Assembly (NCBI GenBank): GCA_018398575.1
Contig: JAGTXZ010000010.1
Coordinates: 1,984,001 to 2,048,000, forward strand
DNA: 64,000 bases
DNA from: Ampelomyces quisqualis
Taxonomy: Eukaryota > Ascomycota > Dothideomycetes > Pleosporales > Phaeosphaeriaceae
Direction of reading: 5' to 3'
The notes under the pieces are model-generated. The model was not told the DNA's origin and made no database searches. It worked only from the letters and a program-made list of their open reading frames with translations. Positions within the stretch are counted from its first letter, which is position 1, and every line of letters starts with the position of its first letter. Of this stretch, positions 1 to 10,602 are shown piece after piece. The position numbers and the translations under genes are program-made.

Positions 1-2002
1 CACATAGTACGTGGAACAGCTACAGGCTTGATGATAGTTATACTCCCTACTAACAATGATCATCAGACTGGAGAACCAACCTTCGTATTCCAAACTACCT
101 TTCGATCATCAGCATAGTCTTGTGCTCCTTCCTTCTCCTATCCTTCCTCTGCCTGCCACCTGCACAATCCCATCGACACTACCTTAGCATTGGTCTCCTG
201 ATACCCGTCCTGCTCATTTCCCTCTCGTTCGCTATTCCGGTATCGACAAAACCAAACTACTGCTTCGATGCCATCACACCGTCCGACATGCACGACAGCA
301 TGTCATGCGCTTGGACAGGCTCGCTCGTCACGCTTGGTGGCCTTGGATGCGTAATCTGGGTGTTTCTCCGCTCGCTCTGGCTCTTCGTCCGCATAGTCTA
401 CGATGTCGCGCCCGGTCGAAAATTCATGTTTGGAAGTGTAGCTGCGGGCACATTGCTACCTATAGCCTTCCTCATCGCTGTACTATCTAGTACAGGCTTC
501 TCGTATCGTATGGGCTCAACGTGCCTGCCTAATCACGAGAACGCCATCTCCACGTTCTGGGCCTGGCTTGTCGTGTTTGCTATTCTTGGCTTTCTGCTCC
601 AAATCGTCACAACAGGATATTGCATTTGGGTATACACGAGGACGCTGAGAAGAGAATGCTCGACACCAAGCTTCAATCAGGGCTACGGTCGGAGTCAACA
701 GCGTTATGCGAATCTGCAAACTTGGGCGAACATCAAGAAACTCTTTGTGCTTCAGTGGCGGAATATTCTAGTCAGCGTGTTTGTGCTTATTGGCAGCTTG
801 GTATTCTTTATTGTCTTTTGGACACAAGACTCGAGATTAGGGAAAGTGTTCAACGATCAGTCTAACATCAAGCCTGTCAAGACCTGGATTTTGTGCCAAA
901 TACTGTCAAAGGGCGATAAGCAGGAATGCAGGAAGTATGTCGGCAACTTCACTGTGAACGAGTCTGCCGTGGTAACAGCCCTGATTCTGGCATCTGTAAG
1001 TTCTTCTGCTTCTCTTGCTTATCAATCAATTCGAGCTGACAACCACAGCTTGTTGGCATAGAGCTTTTCATATTGCTCTTCCGAGCGTCCATGTTCCACG
1101 CCTGGGTAGATCTTTTCACGCGCTTCTTCTACCAACAAGCTAGCAGACCTCCAACACCCCCGCTGACTTCGCTTGACAATGCAGAAATGTACTCGTTGGC
1201 AGGCTCCACGTTGCGGAAAAGTGGAAGTAGATTTGTTGAAGGCTTCGAAGCACCAACATCATCCAACGGGTCTCTTTTGCATAAACCAAACGGATCTCAA
1301 CCCTCGCATTTAAACGCACAAGCCTTCGATCCAACATCCGTCCCGACTTCTCCAACAAGAGATTTGCGACCACCAACACCACCACCAAGATCTTCAAGAC
1401 AACCACCGCGACCATGTCAATCACATCCTCACACATCTTCTACATCGTCGGCCCCTGGCCCCGTCGGCTCCACATTCGCCTCCTCCACTATACTACCCGC
1501 CCCGCCGACGATTCACATCACCTCGCCCTCACCACTTCTAGGCACAGTCAGTCTCTCTCCACTATCAACGCCAATATCTGCGCCAAAACCTCTTCTTCCG
1601 CGTCTCCAAACCCATCGCCACTCCTTTGTCCCGTCATCGACTCGCACATACCAACCCACCAGACCTGTACCCGCACCACCCCGACATCGCGATAACATCT
1701 CAGAAAAAGATTCCAGCCCGGCTAATCCAACGAGTGTGTTCAGCTGCATGAGTTGCGGAACGCGGAATACTGAGCGAAGTTGGCGCGATTCGACGATCAG
1801 TGCGTTGGATCAGGTTGTTGACGAAACTGGCGAGGATAGTGCATTCAAGAGAGGAGCAGGTGGATTGAAGATTTCAAGACCTGTGGAAGGGAGTTTCAAG
1901 CATGTTGATGGGGCGTTTGTAGGGTGGGCAGGCAAGCCGTTTGTGTTTGGGGATCGGTGGGGAAATGAGGAGGAGGAGGAAGAGGTTGGGAAGGCGAGAT
2001 GA
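1..2002 (+). CDS. Seven-helix GPCR-like membrane protein, 5' end outside the window
   Basis: The gene enters from the left edge. Visible exons are about <1-6, 67-995 and 1049-2002. The first intron (7-66) starts GTACGT and carries a TACTAAC branch site; the second (996-1048) starts GTAAG and ends CAG, and both joins keep the frame. The visible protein has seven strongly hydrophobic segments, two near the start of exon 2 and the last spanning the second splice. A long loop separates helices 6 and 7. A Ser/Pro/Thr-rich, presumably cytoplasmic tail of about 250 residues ends in an acidic Glu run. The layout suits a fungal G-protein-coupled receptor, perhaps of the Frizzled/Smoothened-like type, but the N-terminal ectodomain that would decide the class is missing. 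The topology is seen in the sequence; the receptor role is inference. Confidence 0.6.
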
Positions 2003-2143
2003 GAAAACTATTTCCGAGCTTGTATCTTAGACAACTTTGAATCGACGCTTGGAAGATAGTTGTTTAAATATGACGTCTTCTTCATAGTCCACCAACGCGC
2101 ACATGTAGATTTAGATTCGTATTCATCGTTGCGATAAGCACGC

Positions 2144-3160
2144 TTATTCAGGCTCGTCCCAGCCTTCCATCATATCCGACCATTCTAACGTGAACGCCGC
2201 TACGATATTACTCCAATCTCGCACGGCTGGCATGTCCAAATGCTCTCAGTCATCTTGGATCGTGTGCCAGACATCTGGGAAGGGACTTGGAATGACGTGC
2301 AGTACGCTGACGCCCTTACTGATCAAAGGGAGATGGTCATCACTCACCCCTTCAAATGCGCCAGTCCTCTTATCAGTATCTGGCAATAAAGGCGAAGTTG
2401 GTGATGAGGCGAGGAGGTGCAAGTCCCGCATGCGGGTCTCGATGTTAGAGAGGTGCCGATATGCCCAGTGTATGGTGGAGAAGTAGGATGGAATGCGCGG
2501 GGAAGCGGAGCCGAGGAGATCGAGTAAGAGGAAGAGAGAAATCTGATTGAGCGGCGTGCGGTACTTGTAGAATTTGGCAGATGGTGGATTGGGCCATGTT
2601 GACCATTGTTGCGCCAGGGCTCTTGACAACTAGTCAATGTACTGTATCTTCTGATATACTTTGGTTGCATTGCCATAACTTGATCCATAGAAACTGCCCT
2701 GATCAGTCCACTTCTCAAACGCTTCTTCGCCGTCCAAGAATATGATCTGAACACGCATGTCCAATTCCCACTGTCCCACCTTCTTCGAGCTCTTGCATTT
2801 CGTCGTACATTCTCTCCACATAAGTATCAATCACTTTTGCAACGAACATGATTGTTGAACATGGTGCAGCACTATCCGTCGCGCGAATGAATCCGTCCGG
2901 CTAGTACTTGGAATCGTAATGCGCCACTAACGTGAGCATGTTTGCCGGGCCAGACTTGACCCATGGCGGTTCGCGCTTGAAGATCAAGTTCGCGTATGGA
3001 AGTTCTGCGCCGCCAGACGTGGGTGTTCGACATGTGCTGTTTTGCCATTCAAAGTCCCAGTTAGGTAGTTGTGTCTGAAAGTAGTTGGTCAAGTGTTGCT
3101 GTATTGTTTGGCCTGGTATTGTCATTGGGCTCGTGAGCACGTGAAATGCGCTTTCATCTT
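2144..3160 (-). pseudogene. Decayed glutaminyl-peptide cyclotransferase (M28-type glutaminyl cyclase)
   Basis: The minus-strand translation matches secreted glutaminyl cyclases, which form N-terminal pyroglutamate. Family motifs appear in order: LVAHYDSKY (zinc His), ATDSAAPC (zinc Asp), FLDGEEAFEKW (Glu pair), SDDHLPLI, and PSPFPDVWHT (last zinc His). The frame is broken. A TAG at 2901-2903 directly follows HYDSKY, where the family continues. One extra G lies in the run at about 2767-2769. A TGA at 2246-2248 follows HTIQDD, after which the same frame runs on as EHLDMPAVRDW to a natural TAA at 2144-2146. An intron near 2625-2675 has a poor acceptor. The region before LTSPMTIPG is not recoverable, so the 5' limit is uncertain. 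All metal ligands survive, so decay looks recent, or the breaks are assembly errors. Confidence 0.8.
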
Positions 3161-3362
3161 ATCAGATCGATTTCGCTTGAGACACTGTGGATCTATCTTG
3201 TCCCGCGCAAACTCCGTTAGACACCCCAAACGCCGACATGACCATCACAGCGCTGTATTGGGCAAGACGACATGGAACGAATTACGATGCACGTTGTTGA
3301 AGACGACCATGACGTTGCTGTGTACACTGCAAAGTCTTGCATCTACTCCACGATGGTAGGAT

Positions 3363-4444
3363 CTACAGCTTGGCCTTGAGTTGGCCCTCAACCTTGACCA
3401 TCGCTCGGCCGTTGGTCAACACGGTCTTGCCGCCCTCGACACGCACGATGAACCTGATCTCCTCGAAGCCGTCGCCGTCCTTCTCGCCGGTCCTCCACAT
3501 CTCGGTGATGAGCTTGTCGGCAGGCTTGACCGGGGCCGCAAACCTAGCCTGGAACTCCTTCATGTTCTCTGGCTTGCTCGAGGCGAAGGCCTGCAGGATT
3601 GCATGCGCAGACATGTTCCACGAGAACAGGCCGTGGATAATAGGCCCGCCAAAGCCCATCTTCTTGCCCGGCTCGGGGTCTGCGTGGAGAGGGTTGTAGT
3701 CGCCATTTAGGCGGTAGAGATGCGCAGTCTCCATTGTCGTCTGGTGCACGCGTGTCGCGTCGGGTGCGCGGTCGGCCGGCGGTGGGTAGTTGGGTACTTT
3801 AGGGCCTGTACCCAAACGTGAATATCCTGTTGAATGTGGTCTTTCAGAAGGCGCGTGAACTTACCCTTAGGTCCTCCCCATCCTCCCTGCCCAACGTAGA
3901 AGCTGCTTCCGACCGCCCTGGTGTACGTCTCACCGCTCTCCGCGTCCACGAGGCATTGCTCCGCCTCGACGACGGTTCCCGGCTTGCCCTTGTCATATAC
4001 ACCCAAGACCTTGCTCCTGATCTCGAATCTTCGGCCTTCTGAGCTTACAGGTAGGGGCTTGAAGAACTGGAGCTTGCGCTCGCCATCAAGGACGCCTTTG
4101 GTGTCGAACTTGGGGACGCCCTCGATGGGAGTGCTGTTACTGCGTGCATAGAAGTCGATGACTTCTTGGTCGGCGTGCTTGAATGGGAGAATGATTGGGT
4201 AGGTTGGGAAGGCAGCGAAGGATGGGTGGAGTTCCTAGTGTGTGTTAGTCGCACGTCGTTCTTTTGTTTTGGTCGGCCCAATGTGAGCGAAGGCAAAGGA
4301 CTAAGGACGCACATAGAGGAAGTGAAGCTCATCTGGATACGTAGCTCCAATGCTTGCTGCGAACAGCAGAAGATCACGCTTCAGCCATTTGACTTCAAAG
4401 GAAGGGAATTCAAAGCCGACACCGGGACCTGCTTCGTTGTCCAT
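3363..4444 (-). CDS. MaoC-like hot-dog hydratase, probably peroxisomal
   Basis: Three exons, 4444-4313, 4234-3865 and 3805-3363, give 314 residues. The introns start GTGCGT and GTAAGT. The C-terminal half carries the hydratase-2 signature: NGDYNPLHADP with its Asp and His, then GFGGPIIHGLFSWN. In (R)-specific 2-enoyl-CoA hydratases this motif hydrates trans-2-enoyl-CoA in beta-oxidation. The N-terminal half looks like the second, degenerate hot-dog fold of two-domain eukaryotic forms. The protein ends in Ala-Lys-Leu, a PTS1-type peroxisome signal. The start is the first ATG, followed by PGVGFEFPSF. Fold and motif are seen; substrate and location are inferred. Confidence 0.85.
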
Positions 4445-5382
4445 TTTGACAAGCCGGATCCGATCGAGTGTTCAACTCTAGTGCTCTATGGTGTTTGCAG
4501 AAGTCTAAGTGACAGTTTGGGGACAGCTATGCGCTGTTCTAGCCTTGGAAGCTTTTGATGTTTGAATGGGGCGGCAATCAAAACTTTGCCGAGGTCGAAT
4601 CGCGTACCCATCGTCGGCCGTTTGCTCTCTCAGTCACCAACACGCCGAATGATTTGTGATCAATCATTTCGCTACTGTAATCCACCGCAGCAACTCATGC
4701 ACACGCAAACAGTCAGCTTCGTCAAAAGGGCACGACAATGCCCGTGAGAGACATGCCGTGCACCATCATGTCGAGACGCGCATGTCGAAACAAAACAAGT
4801 GTATGAAGCCTTCATATTTTGGCATCTCATTCCAGGCTTCTGCAATCTAGTATATCATCTGCACACTTCATCTCCAAGTATATGTTGTGGACAAGTACAG
4901 GTGCCACTGCCACTAACCCGAGCCATGTCATGATATCTTCTACTTGACGCGGGAATTTGGGCCTATACTTATTCGAGGAGCAAGAAATCATCCAGGTCTC
5001 CGTGCTGGAGGATTCACTTGTCAGCGAGCACTCTTGGCCTGGAACTGAGCGCACATCTTGCTATCAGATTGCGAAGGCGGGATGAAGGGCAGCTGTTGCC
5101 AGTGCAACATGTGGGAAAAGGGCCCCTACTCCCCAATTTGAATGGAGCAGCTTCGACCACGTTTGTCAACAAACGTGTCATGCAGCGGCAAGAAGCCTTC
5201 ATCAACATCCCGTCTTCTCCACATTGAACGGTCACCACAACCACTTTTTGGAACGGCATCTTTCAGTCATGAGCACGAAAAGCTTCAAACGCCTCACACT
5301 GAAAGCAAAGCGAAGCTTGTCAGGGCTCAATCCATTCTGCGACGGGCATGACCCCTCGTAGGTGTGCTCTAGCACCTCAACC
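4445..5382. other. Intergenic: divergent promoter region
   Basis: This 0.9 kb separates the leftward MaoC-type gene from the rightward gene at 5383. Only short overlapping open frames without recognisable protein features occur. No tRNA, repeat or mobile element was seen. It must hold the promoters of both flanking genes. Confidence 0.5.
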
Positions 5383-6999
5383 ATGGTCAAGACTGACACA
5401 TTCCTTGCAAATAGGGACAAGGAGAACGAAGACCCTGACCTCGAAGAATTCGGATACTGGAAGTCACCTGCATCCTCAAAATGTTCAGATGTGCATCATT
5501 CCTCGCCGCCGAGAGAGAGTCCTTCGAGACGCACGAAGTTGTTGGGTTCACTCCGGAGCATCAGTTCTCTGCGAAGCATGCGATCATCTCCTTTGAAAGA
5601 GAGAGGCAAAGAGTCGCCCGCAAACTTTGCAGAACCTGAGGTAGGTCATTATACGTTACCTCAGGCATCACTTCTGACCTCGTCACAGAGTCCTCGAACA
5701 TCAGTCCATCAAGGCAGAATGACGCTTGCACTCAACTTCCAAGAGTCCCCATCAGATCGGCCCATGTTCGAGATCACGCATCCAAGGCGCTCCATCTCTT
5801 CTGCCAGTATGATAGTGAATCATTCTTCACCAGTGCCTATCCCTACTCTAGCAAAGCAAGAACATGTATCACTCGATGCACCGGCTTTTTTGACAGGATT
5901 CCCTATTGGCACAGTCCCCAACACACCTGGTCCAATTCAGGCAGCCTTAGTCAGAGAGACGAACCAGTCAGGTACATCTTCAGACACAAGCCCAGCTCGA
6001 CTATCTACCGGAGGTTTTGCCGATCCTATGCCCACCCCTATGCCAGGAACAAGCTTTGGCTTCAGCGTCAACGACTTGGATGGAGCCAATCAGGGACAGC
6101 GTGTGTCTTCCTCACCAGAGCCTCCATCGGAACCTTTAGGCTACTTCAGTATCCCTGTGCTCGAGGAATCATCGCGTACTGCTTCGAGTGAGCTCGTCCG
6201 TGTAGTTAACCGCTACTTGGGTTTCGAGACCCAGGATGACTCTCAGCACAGCAGCACGGCTGGCGAACTTTCTTCAAGTGTAAACGAGCAGGACGAACAT
6301 GCCATGGCTGCCTGGCAGAGCCCCCTTACGCACCGATGTGATCCGACTCGTGCTCGCTGCAATCATCGCGGATGCGGGAAACAACGTTCAAGGGACGCAG
6401 GGACTGGAGGAACAGTGTGTGCTACTCTGGATCGAACCGGAGAAAGAGACTCGACGGCGTCGGAATCTTCTGCACTCAACATCGAGCACGTCGTCTTTGA
6501 TGATGATCGTGAGTCAACGTCTTCAAGCCACACCTCCACTCATCCGGTCTTTATACTTCGGCGAGACACAGCTCACACAAGCCACCGCACAGTAGCGTCG
6601 CAATCGAAGGTTCCAATTTCTCCGGCCTACTCTGCGTTGGAGGTCGATCCCGTAATCGCTCAAGCCACCTGGGGTACGCATGGCAGCCTCTACGACGGCA
6701 ATGGCTACGGTGACACTTCAAGCTCGAGTTCCACCAGACCGTCTACTTCATCGAGAGTTCCAGAAGCAGCCACCAAAGCCACCGATGAGATGATATATAC
6801 TTCTGCCTCCCTCGCGCACGACTCTGTCCCTCTTGCACGCGACCACGAAAACTTGGAGGAAGCCATTCGTGCATACGCGGCTTTGGAAGCTGCGAGCGCA
6901 TCTGGCATCAGCGAGGACATATTGGAAGACGTTATTGCGGAAATACAGGCAGATGTTGAATTGGCTAACCAGATGGCGGACCACAGCTTGGGCGCATGA
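5383..6999 (+). CDS. Hypothetical disordered Ser/Pro-rich protein with KEN motif
   Basis: I do not recognise this protein. The ATG at 5383 lies in a good fungal context (CAACCATGG), and the frame stays open for 538 codons. A candidate 48-nt intron, 5641-5688 (GTAGGT, CTGAC branch, CAG), is a multiple of three and free of stops, so the product is 538 residues if it is kept and 522 if it is spliced. The sequence is Ser/Thr/Pro-rich with no membrane segment, as in a long disordered regulatory protein. Near the N-terminus RDKENEDP contains a KEN box, followed by RTKL, an RxxL D-box-like motif. Both are typical of APC/C degrons but are short and common. The last 70 residues (EEAIRAYAALEAASA onward) are predicted helical. 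Function unknown. Confidence 0.7.
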   Translation: MVKTDTFLANRDKENEDPDLEEFGYWKSPASSKCSDVHHSSPPRESPSRRTKLLGSLRSISSLRSMRSSPLKERGKESPANFAEPEVGHYTLPQASLLTSSQSPRTSVHQGRMTLALNFQESPSDRPMFEITHPRRSISSASMIVNHSSPVPIPTLAKQEHVSLDAPAFLTGFPIGTVPNTPGPIQAALVRETNQSGTSSDTSPARLSTGGFADPMPTPMPGTSFGFSVNDLDGANQGQRVSSSPEPPSEPLGYFSIPVLEESSRTASSELVRVVNRYLGFETQDDSQHSSTAGELSSSVNEQDEHAMAAWQSPLTHRCDPTRARCNHRGCGKQRSRDAGTGGTVCATLDRTGERDSTASESSALNIEHVVFDDDRESTSSSHTSTHPVFILRRDTAHTSHRTVASQSKVPISPAYSALEVDPVIAQATWGTHGSLYDGNGYGDTSSSSSTRPSTSSRVPEAATKATDEMIYTSASLAHDSVPLARDHENLEEAIRAYAALEAASASGISEDILEDVIAEIQADVELANQMADHSLGA

Positions 7000-7567
7000 G
7001 CTATCGGGAATGGTGAACACGATGTGACGCTTGATCAAGGACATGATCGGCAGGACATACTTCATGGCAGACATTCTATAGGTGACCAGCAGTAGTTTTA
7101 ATTCGACCACGTGTATTTTTACACCTCTCCGTCTCTTCGAACGATGTGCGTGAGTAGCACTGCGAACCCGCTGCTTGAACACCTCATGATACGACCTGTT
7201 ATGACATCCGCAATTCTAGTATAGGGTCATCAGTCGAGATCTGCATGCCTTCCCTGGCCACAACAGGCCAAGGCCAAAGCAGACGCAGCGGATAGACAAG
7301 AAAATCAGGCCATATCACAGACCACGTCGGCTCACCCGCTGCACGTAGGCACATGGCCGTAATCTCCAAATGGCTGTGAGGCCACGCTCGTACGATGAAA
7401 TTTTACATTTTTGCCATGCCTAGGCCCAATGCTGCAACAGCAGAGCCCAGTATGGAGCCTCTTTTCGCCGGAAGCGTAGATCAGGAGACCGTTTCTACGA
7501 TCTGGAGACATAAAGACCCGAAGAAAGTGGTCCCTTGTTGCCCTGCTGAATTAGTTACTCGTCCACG
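7000..7567. other. Intergenic spacer
   Basis: This holds the terminator of the gene ending at 6999 and the promoter of the oxidoreductase starting at 7568. I see no coding segment or repeat. Confidence 0.5.
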
Positions 7568-8991
7568 ATGACCTCTCGCGATAGCTCCGACACGACGACC
7601 GTTATCCTTGGGAGTGGCATTATTGGCCTCAGCACAGCATACTACCTTTCAGGGACTGGAAATACAGATCCGAAGAGCATATGCTTGATAGATGCGAGCG
7701 CGGAGCTGCTTCATTGCGCATCTGGACTTGCGGGGGGTTTTCTCTCTGCAGATTGTACGTCCAACCCCGGCAAACTTGGCTCGCGTGTGGAATGTCCTAA
7801 CGACTTCACACAGGGTTCGCACCATCCGTAGCCTCATTAGGTCGCCTGTCCTACAAACTTCACGCACAACTCGCCCAAGCCCATCATGGCCGCGCAAGTT
7901 GGGGCTACGCGCACAGCACAGGCATATCGCTTAGCCAGGACAGCGAGGAAGAGGCAGTTGGCGGCAGTGGAGAGGACTGGCTAGAAAGCGGGACCAGTAG
8001 AGCACAGCTTGCGAGCCACACCCGACCATGGGGAGAAGAGGGTCTGGGCCCCGAGTGGCTGCGGTGCAGGAAAGATGCGACCATGGAAGTCATAAGTCGA
8101 GGTGGGACGACGGCACAGATTGATCCGCTGCGCTTTTGTCGATGGCTGTTGGCACGATGCGAAGAGCGAGGCGTCCAGGTGCTTTTCCCTGCACGAGCGC
8201 TGTCGGTGTCGCGTGATGCAAGTGGTGTGCTGAATGGCATCCGGATACGTCAAGACGGCACGGAGACAGAGCGTGAGTCCGACATGTCGCAAAGATGCTT
8301 CCTAGCTGATATCAACAGTACCCTGTACGCGCCTGGTAATCACGTCCGGTGCGTGGTCGCCCCGCGTCTTCACAACACTCTTTCCCGCCGCGACCACACG
8401 AATACCAATCTCTGCGCTGGGGGCACACTCGCTACTCGTGCGGAATCCGCACTTCAAGCCTGATCGAGGGGACGAAGAGCTCTGCCATGCTGTCTTCGCG
8501 ACAGATACGCTAGGCTTCTCGCCAGAGTTCTTTGCGCGGACTGGCGGAGAGCTGTATCTGGCTGGGCTGAACAGCACGACGACCCGGTTGCCAGATGTTG
8601 CCACGGAAGTCATGGCCAGTGAGAAGGCAATCGATCAGCTGAAGGCTTGCGCAAAGGTTATGATGATGGGCGTGTCGGGGAAAGAGTTGGAGGTGCTACG
8701 TGAAGGTTTGGTACGTTGTCTGGAAACTTTTGACTTGGGGTGCACAGCTAATGTCCACGACAGTGTTTCCGTCCAGTCACTTCGAGTGGCCGCCCGATTG
8801 TATCAAGGATACCAGATGAGAAGCTCGGTGGGATAACGACTCGAGGAGGCGCGCAAGGAGGCGTGTATGTTGCTGCTGGCCATGGTGCTTGGGGCATATC
8901 GCATGCACCTGGGACTGGGCTCGTTCTTTCGGAATTGATTGAAGGACGGCAACCAAGCATCAAAATTGAGGCTTTGCGGTTGCCTTCATGA
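7568..8991 (+). CDS. FAD-dependent oxidoreductase (DAO family, TDA3-like)
   Basis: Exons 7568-7754, 7814-8272, 8319-8710 and 8764-8991 join in frame to 421 residues. Near the N-terminus VILGSGIIGLSTAYYL is a Rossmann dinucleotide fold (GxGxxG) for FAD, followed by an acidic ribose-binding strand end (CLIDAS). Further on come SGAWSPRVF, a conserved segment of the D-amino-acid-oxidase-like fold, and C-terminal RGGAQGGVYVAAGHGAWGIS, the usual second FAD contact. The middle segment ELYLAGLNSTTTRLPD resembles fungal relatives of yeast Tda3, a putative oxidoreductase linked to endosome-to-Golgi traffic. Introns are 46-59 nt with GTACGT or GTGAGT donors. The substrate is unknown. The fold is confident; the TDA3 assignment is moderate. 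Confidence 0.85.
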
Positions 8992-9335
8992 TTTTCGTGT
9001 TTTCGGAATGGTAAAGAAGAGGGCACACACGATTTGAGCTTTGGCATATCAAGCCACTGGTTTAATAGGGCAAATTTGACATGTTATTGCATACGATCCC
9101 TGTGCCAAATGCGTGTCACTCTTCTAGAATCCATGTTCAGAGACGCAGTCAAAGAGTGGGTCGAAGGAGGAGCTCACCATCATTGTGACGTCAATTTGAA
9201 AACAGATCCAGACAAACTGTGTCTTCACTCTTCAAGTACATAACGACTATTAGGCCTCATACAATTGCTCCGCACAACCAAGCTCTTCAACTATCTCTAC
9301 CTTACCGTCAATCAAACCATATCAAATCATACAAC
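8992..9335. other. Short intergenic spacer
   Basis: 344 bp between the oxidoreductase stop and the small gene at 9336. A pyrimidine/CA-rich stretch just before 9336 resembles a fungal leader. Nothing else was seen. Confidence 0.5.
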
Positions 9336-9700
9336 ATGCCTCGCAACGGAGACGGATCAAGCGACAACGGCCCCGTCGAGGGCCAGGACATCATCCACGG
9401 CTCATCTGGAAGTGTAAGCCTCACCTTCCCGACCCAGATGATACCAGTAGGACTCGACTAACCAAATCCATCAGGACAAGCTCCAGCACACCAAGAACAA
9501 CGTTGCGCCCATGCCAGAAATCGAGAAGGGCGAAGGTAAGGCCCATTCCAACCCCCCAAACATCTTACACACAACGCACAAGAAGACGATGAATGCTAAC
9601 CGAGTTTACGCGACTAGCTATCGAAGGCATGAACGCGTCCGGAGGCGGCGACGCGCCCAAAGTCAGCGACAGCGACAAGTCCAACCAAGCTGCGAAATAA
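9336..9700 (+). CDS. Small hydrophilic hypothetical protein, 73 residues
   Basis: Three short exons, 9336-9413, 9475-9535 and 9618-9700, join in frame to 73 residues. The introns have GTAAGC and GTAAGG donors, a CTAAC branch before the first acceptor, and CAG/TAG acceptors. The ATG is preceded by ACAAC, a typical fungal start context. The protein is rich in Gly, Asp, Asn, Ser and Lys, with no signal peptide, membrane segment or recognised domain, and is probably disordered. Three exons with clean splice signals and phase agreement make chance unlikely even though the product is tiny. Function unknown. Confidence 0.65.
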
Positions 9701-10602
9701 GGCACCCCGTTCCCCAACGTAGGGATGCCCAGGGACGCGACTACGCGAGGGGGGGTTTTAAAGCATGGCCACGTCCACGGGTCACTACCTAGCCTGCAAG
9801 GACAAAGAACGCGCAAGGCAAGGTCTAGATTAGCGTTAAGACTAGACTAGACCAGACTACGACAGCATGATTGAATCAACGAATCAAAGCATCAAAGTCT
9901 GGAATGTTCAACGAAAGTGTATTTCTTCCCGCCTCGCACCACGCGCAACCGGTGTGCATGTGTAGGACCTAGGTAATGTGGCCTGCTGCGTCATAAAAGT
10001 CCGCTTCGAAGCCGTGGCCACACACAAGAAATACGATAGAAAGATGATTTTTTTTTATTTTTTTTGGGATATCCGACTGGAACATGGTTATACTTTGTAC
10101 ATCCGACTTCCGCATGCGGAGAAAATTATCGCAGTTGTATCCCTGTGCGGCTTAACGCTCGTGTGGGCGAGGGCGAGCTATGGTTTAGGTCGTGGTCGGA
10201 TCGACAGGCGCGATGCTGGTGCTGGTGCTGGTGGGGAAGGGGAATCAGGGCGGTCCAACAACAATCGCTGGAGGCGCAGTGGATGTGCGTCACCGCGCAT
10301 CCCAAGTGCTGAGCTCCAAGGGGAGCGCCTAGTATTCGCAGTGTGGAGTGGGTGGCATCGTCAGTGTTGGTCGTGGAAAATTAGTAAAGGGCGAGGAAAA
10401 ACTATCATCGGATCATCAAGTGGAGTGCTGGCACCAAGTGGAGTGATGGAACATGGTGTAATTTTGGGCTGCATGATGAAAGACACCAGCCCTTGGTGTG
10501 ACTATCTTGTCCGCCATAACCCCTCCTGGAAGCTATATCCAGAAAGAATACATACAAAGTTCGAATCAAAAGAAGCAAGATGTTGCTACAAAGTGAGATC
10601 GC
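9701..10602. other. Intergenic, convergent 3' ends
   Basis: About 0.9 kb between the small gene and the hacA tail. It contains T-rich runs near 10047-10067 and a short GGTGCT repeat near 10217-10232. Open frames here lack protein character. It is probably the 3' UTRs of the two facing genes. Confidence 0.4.
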
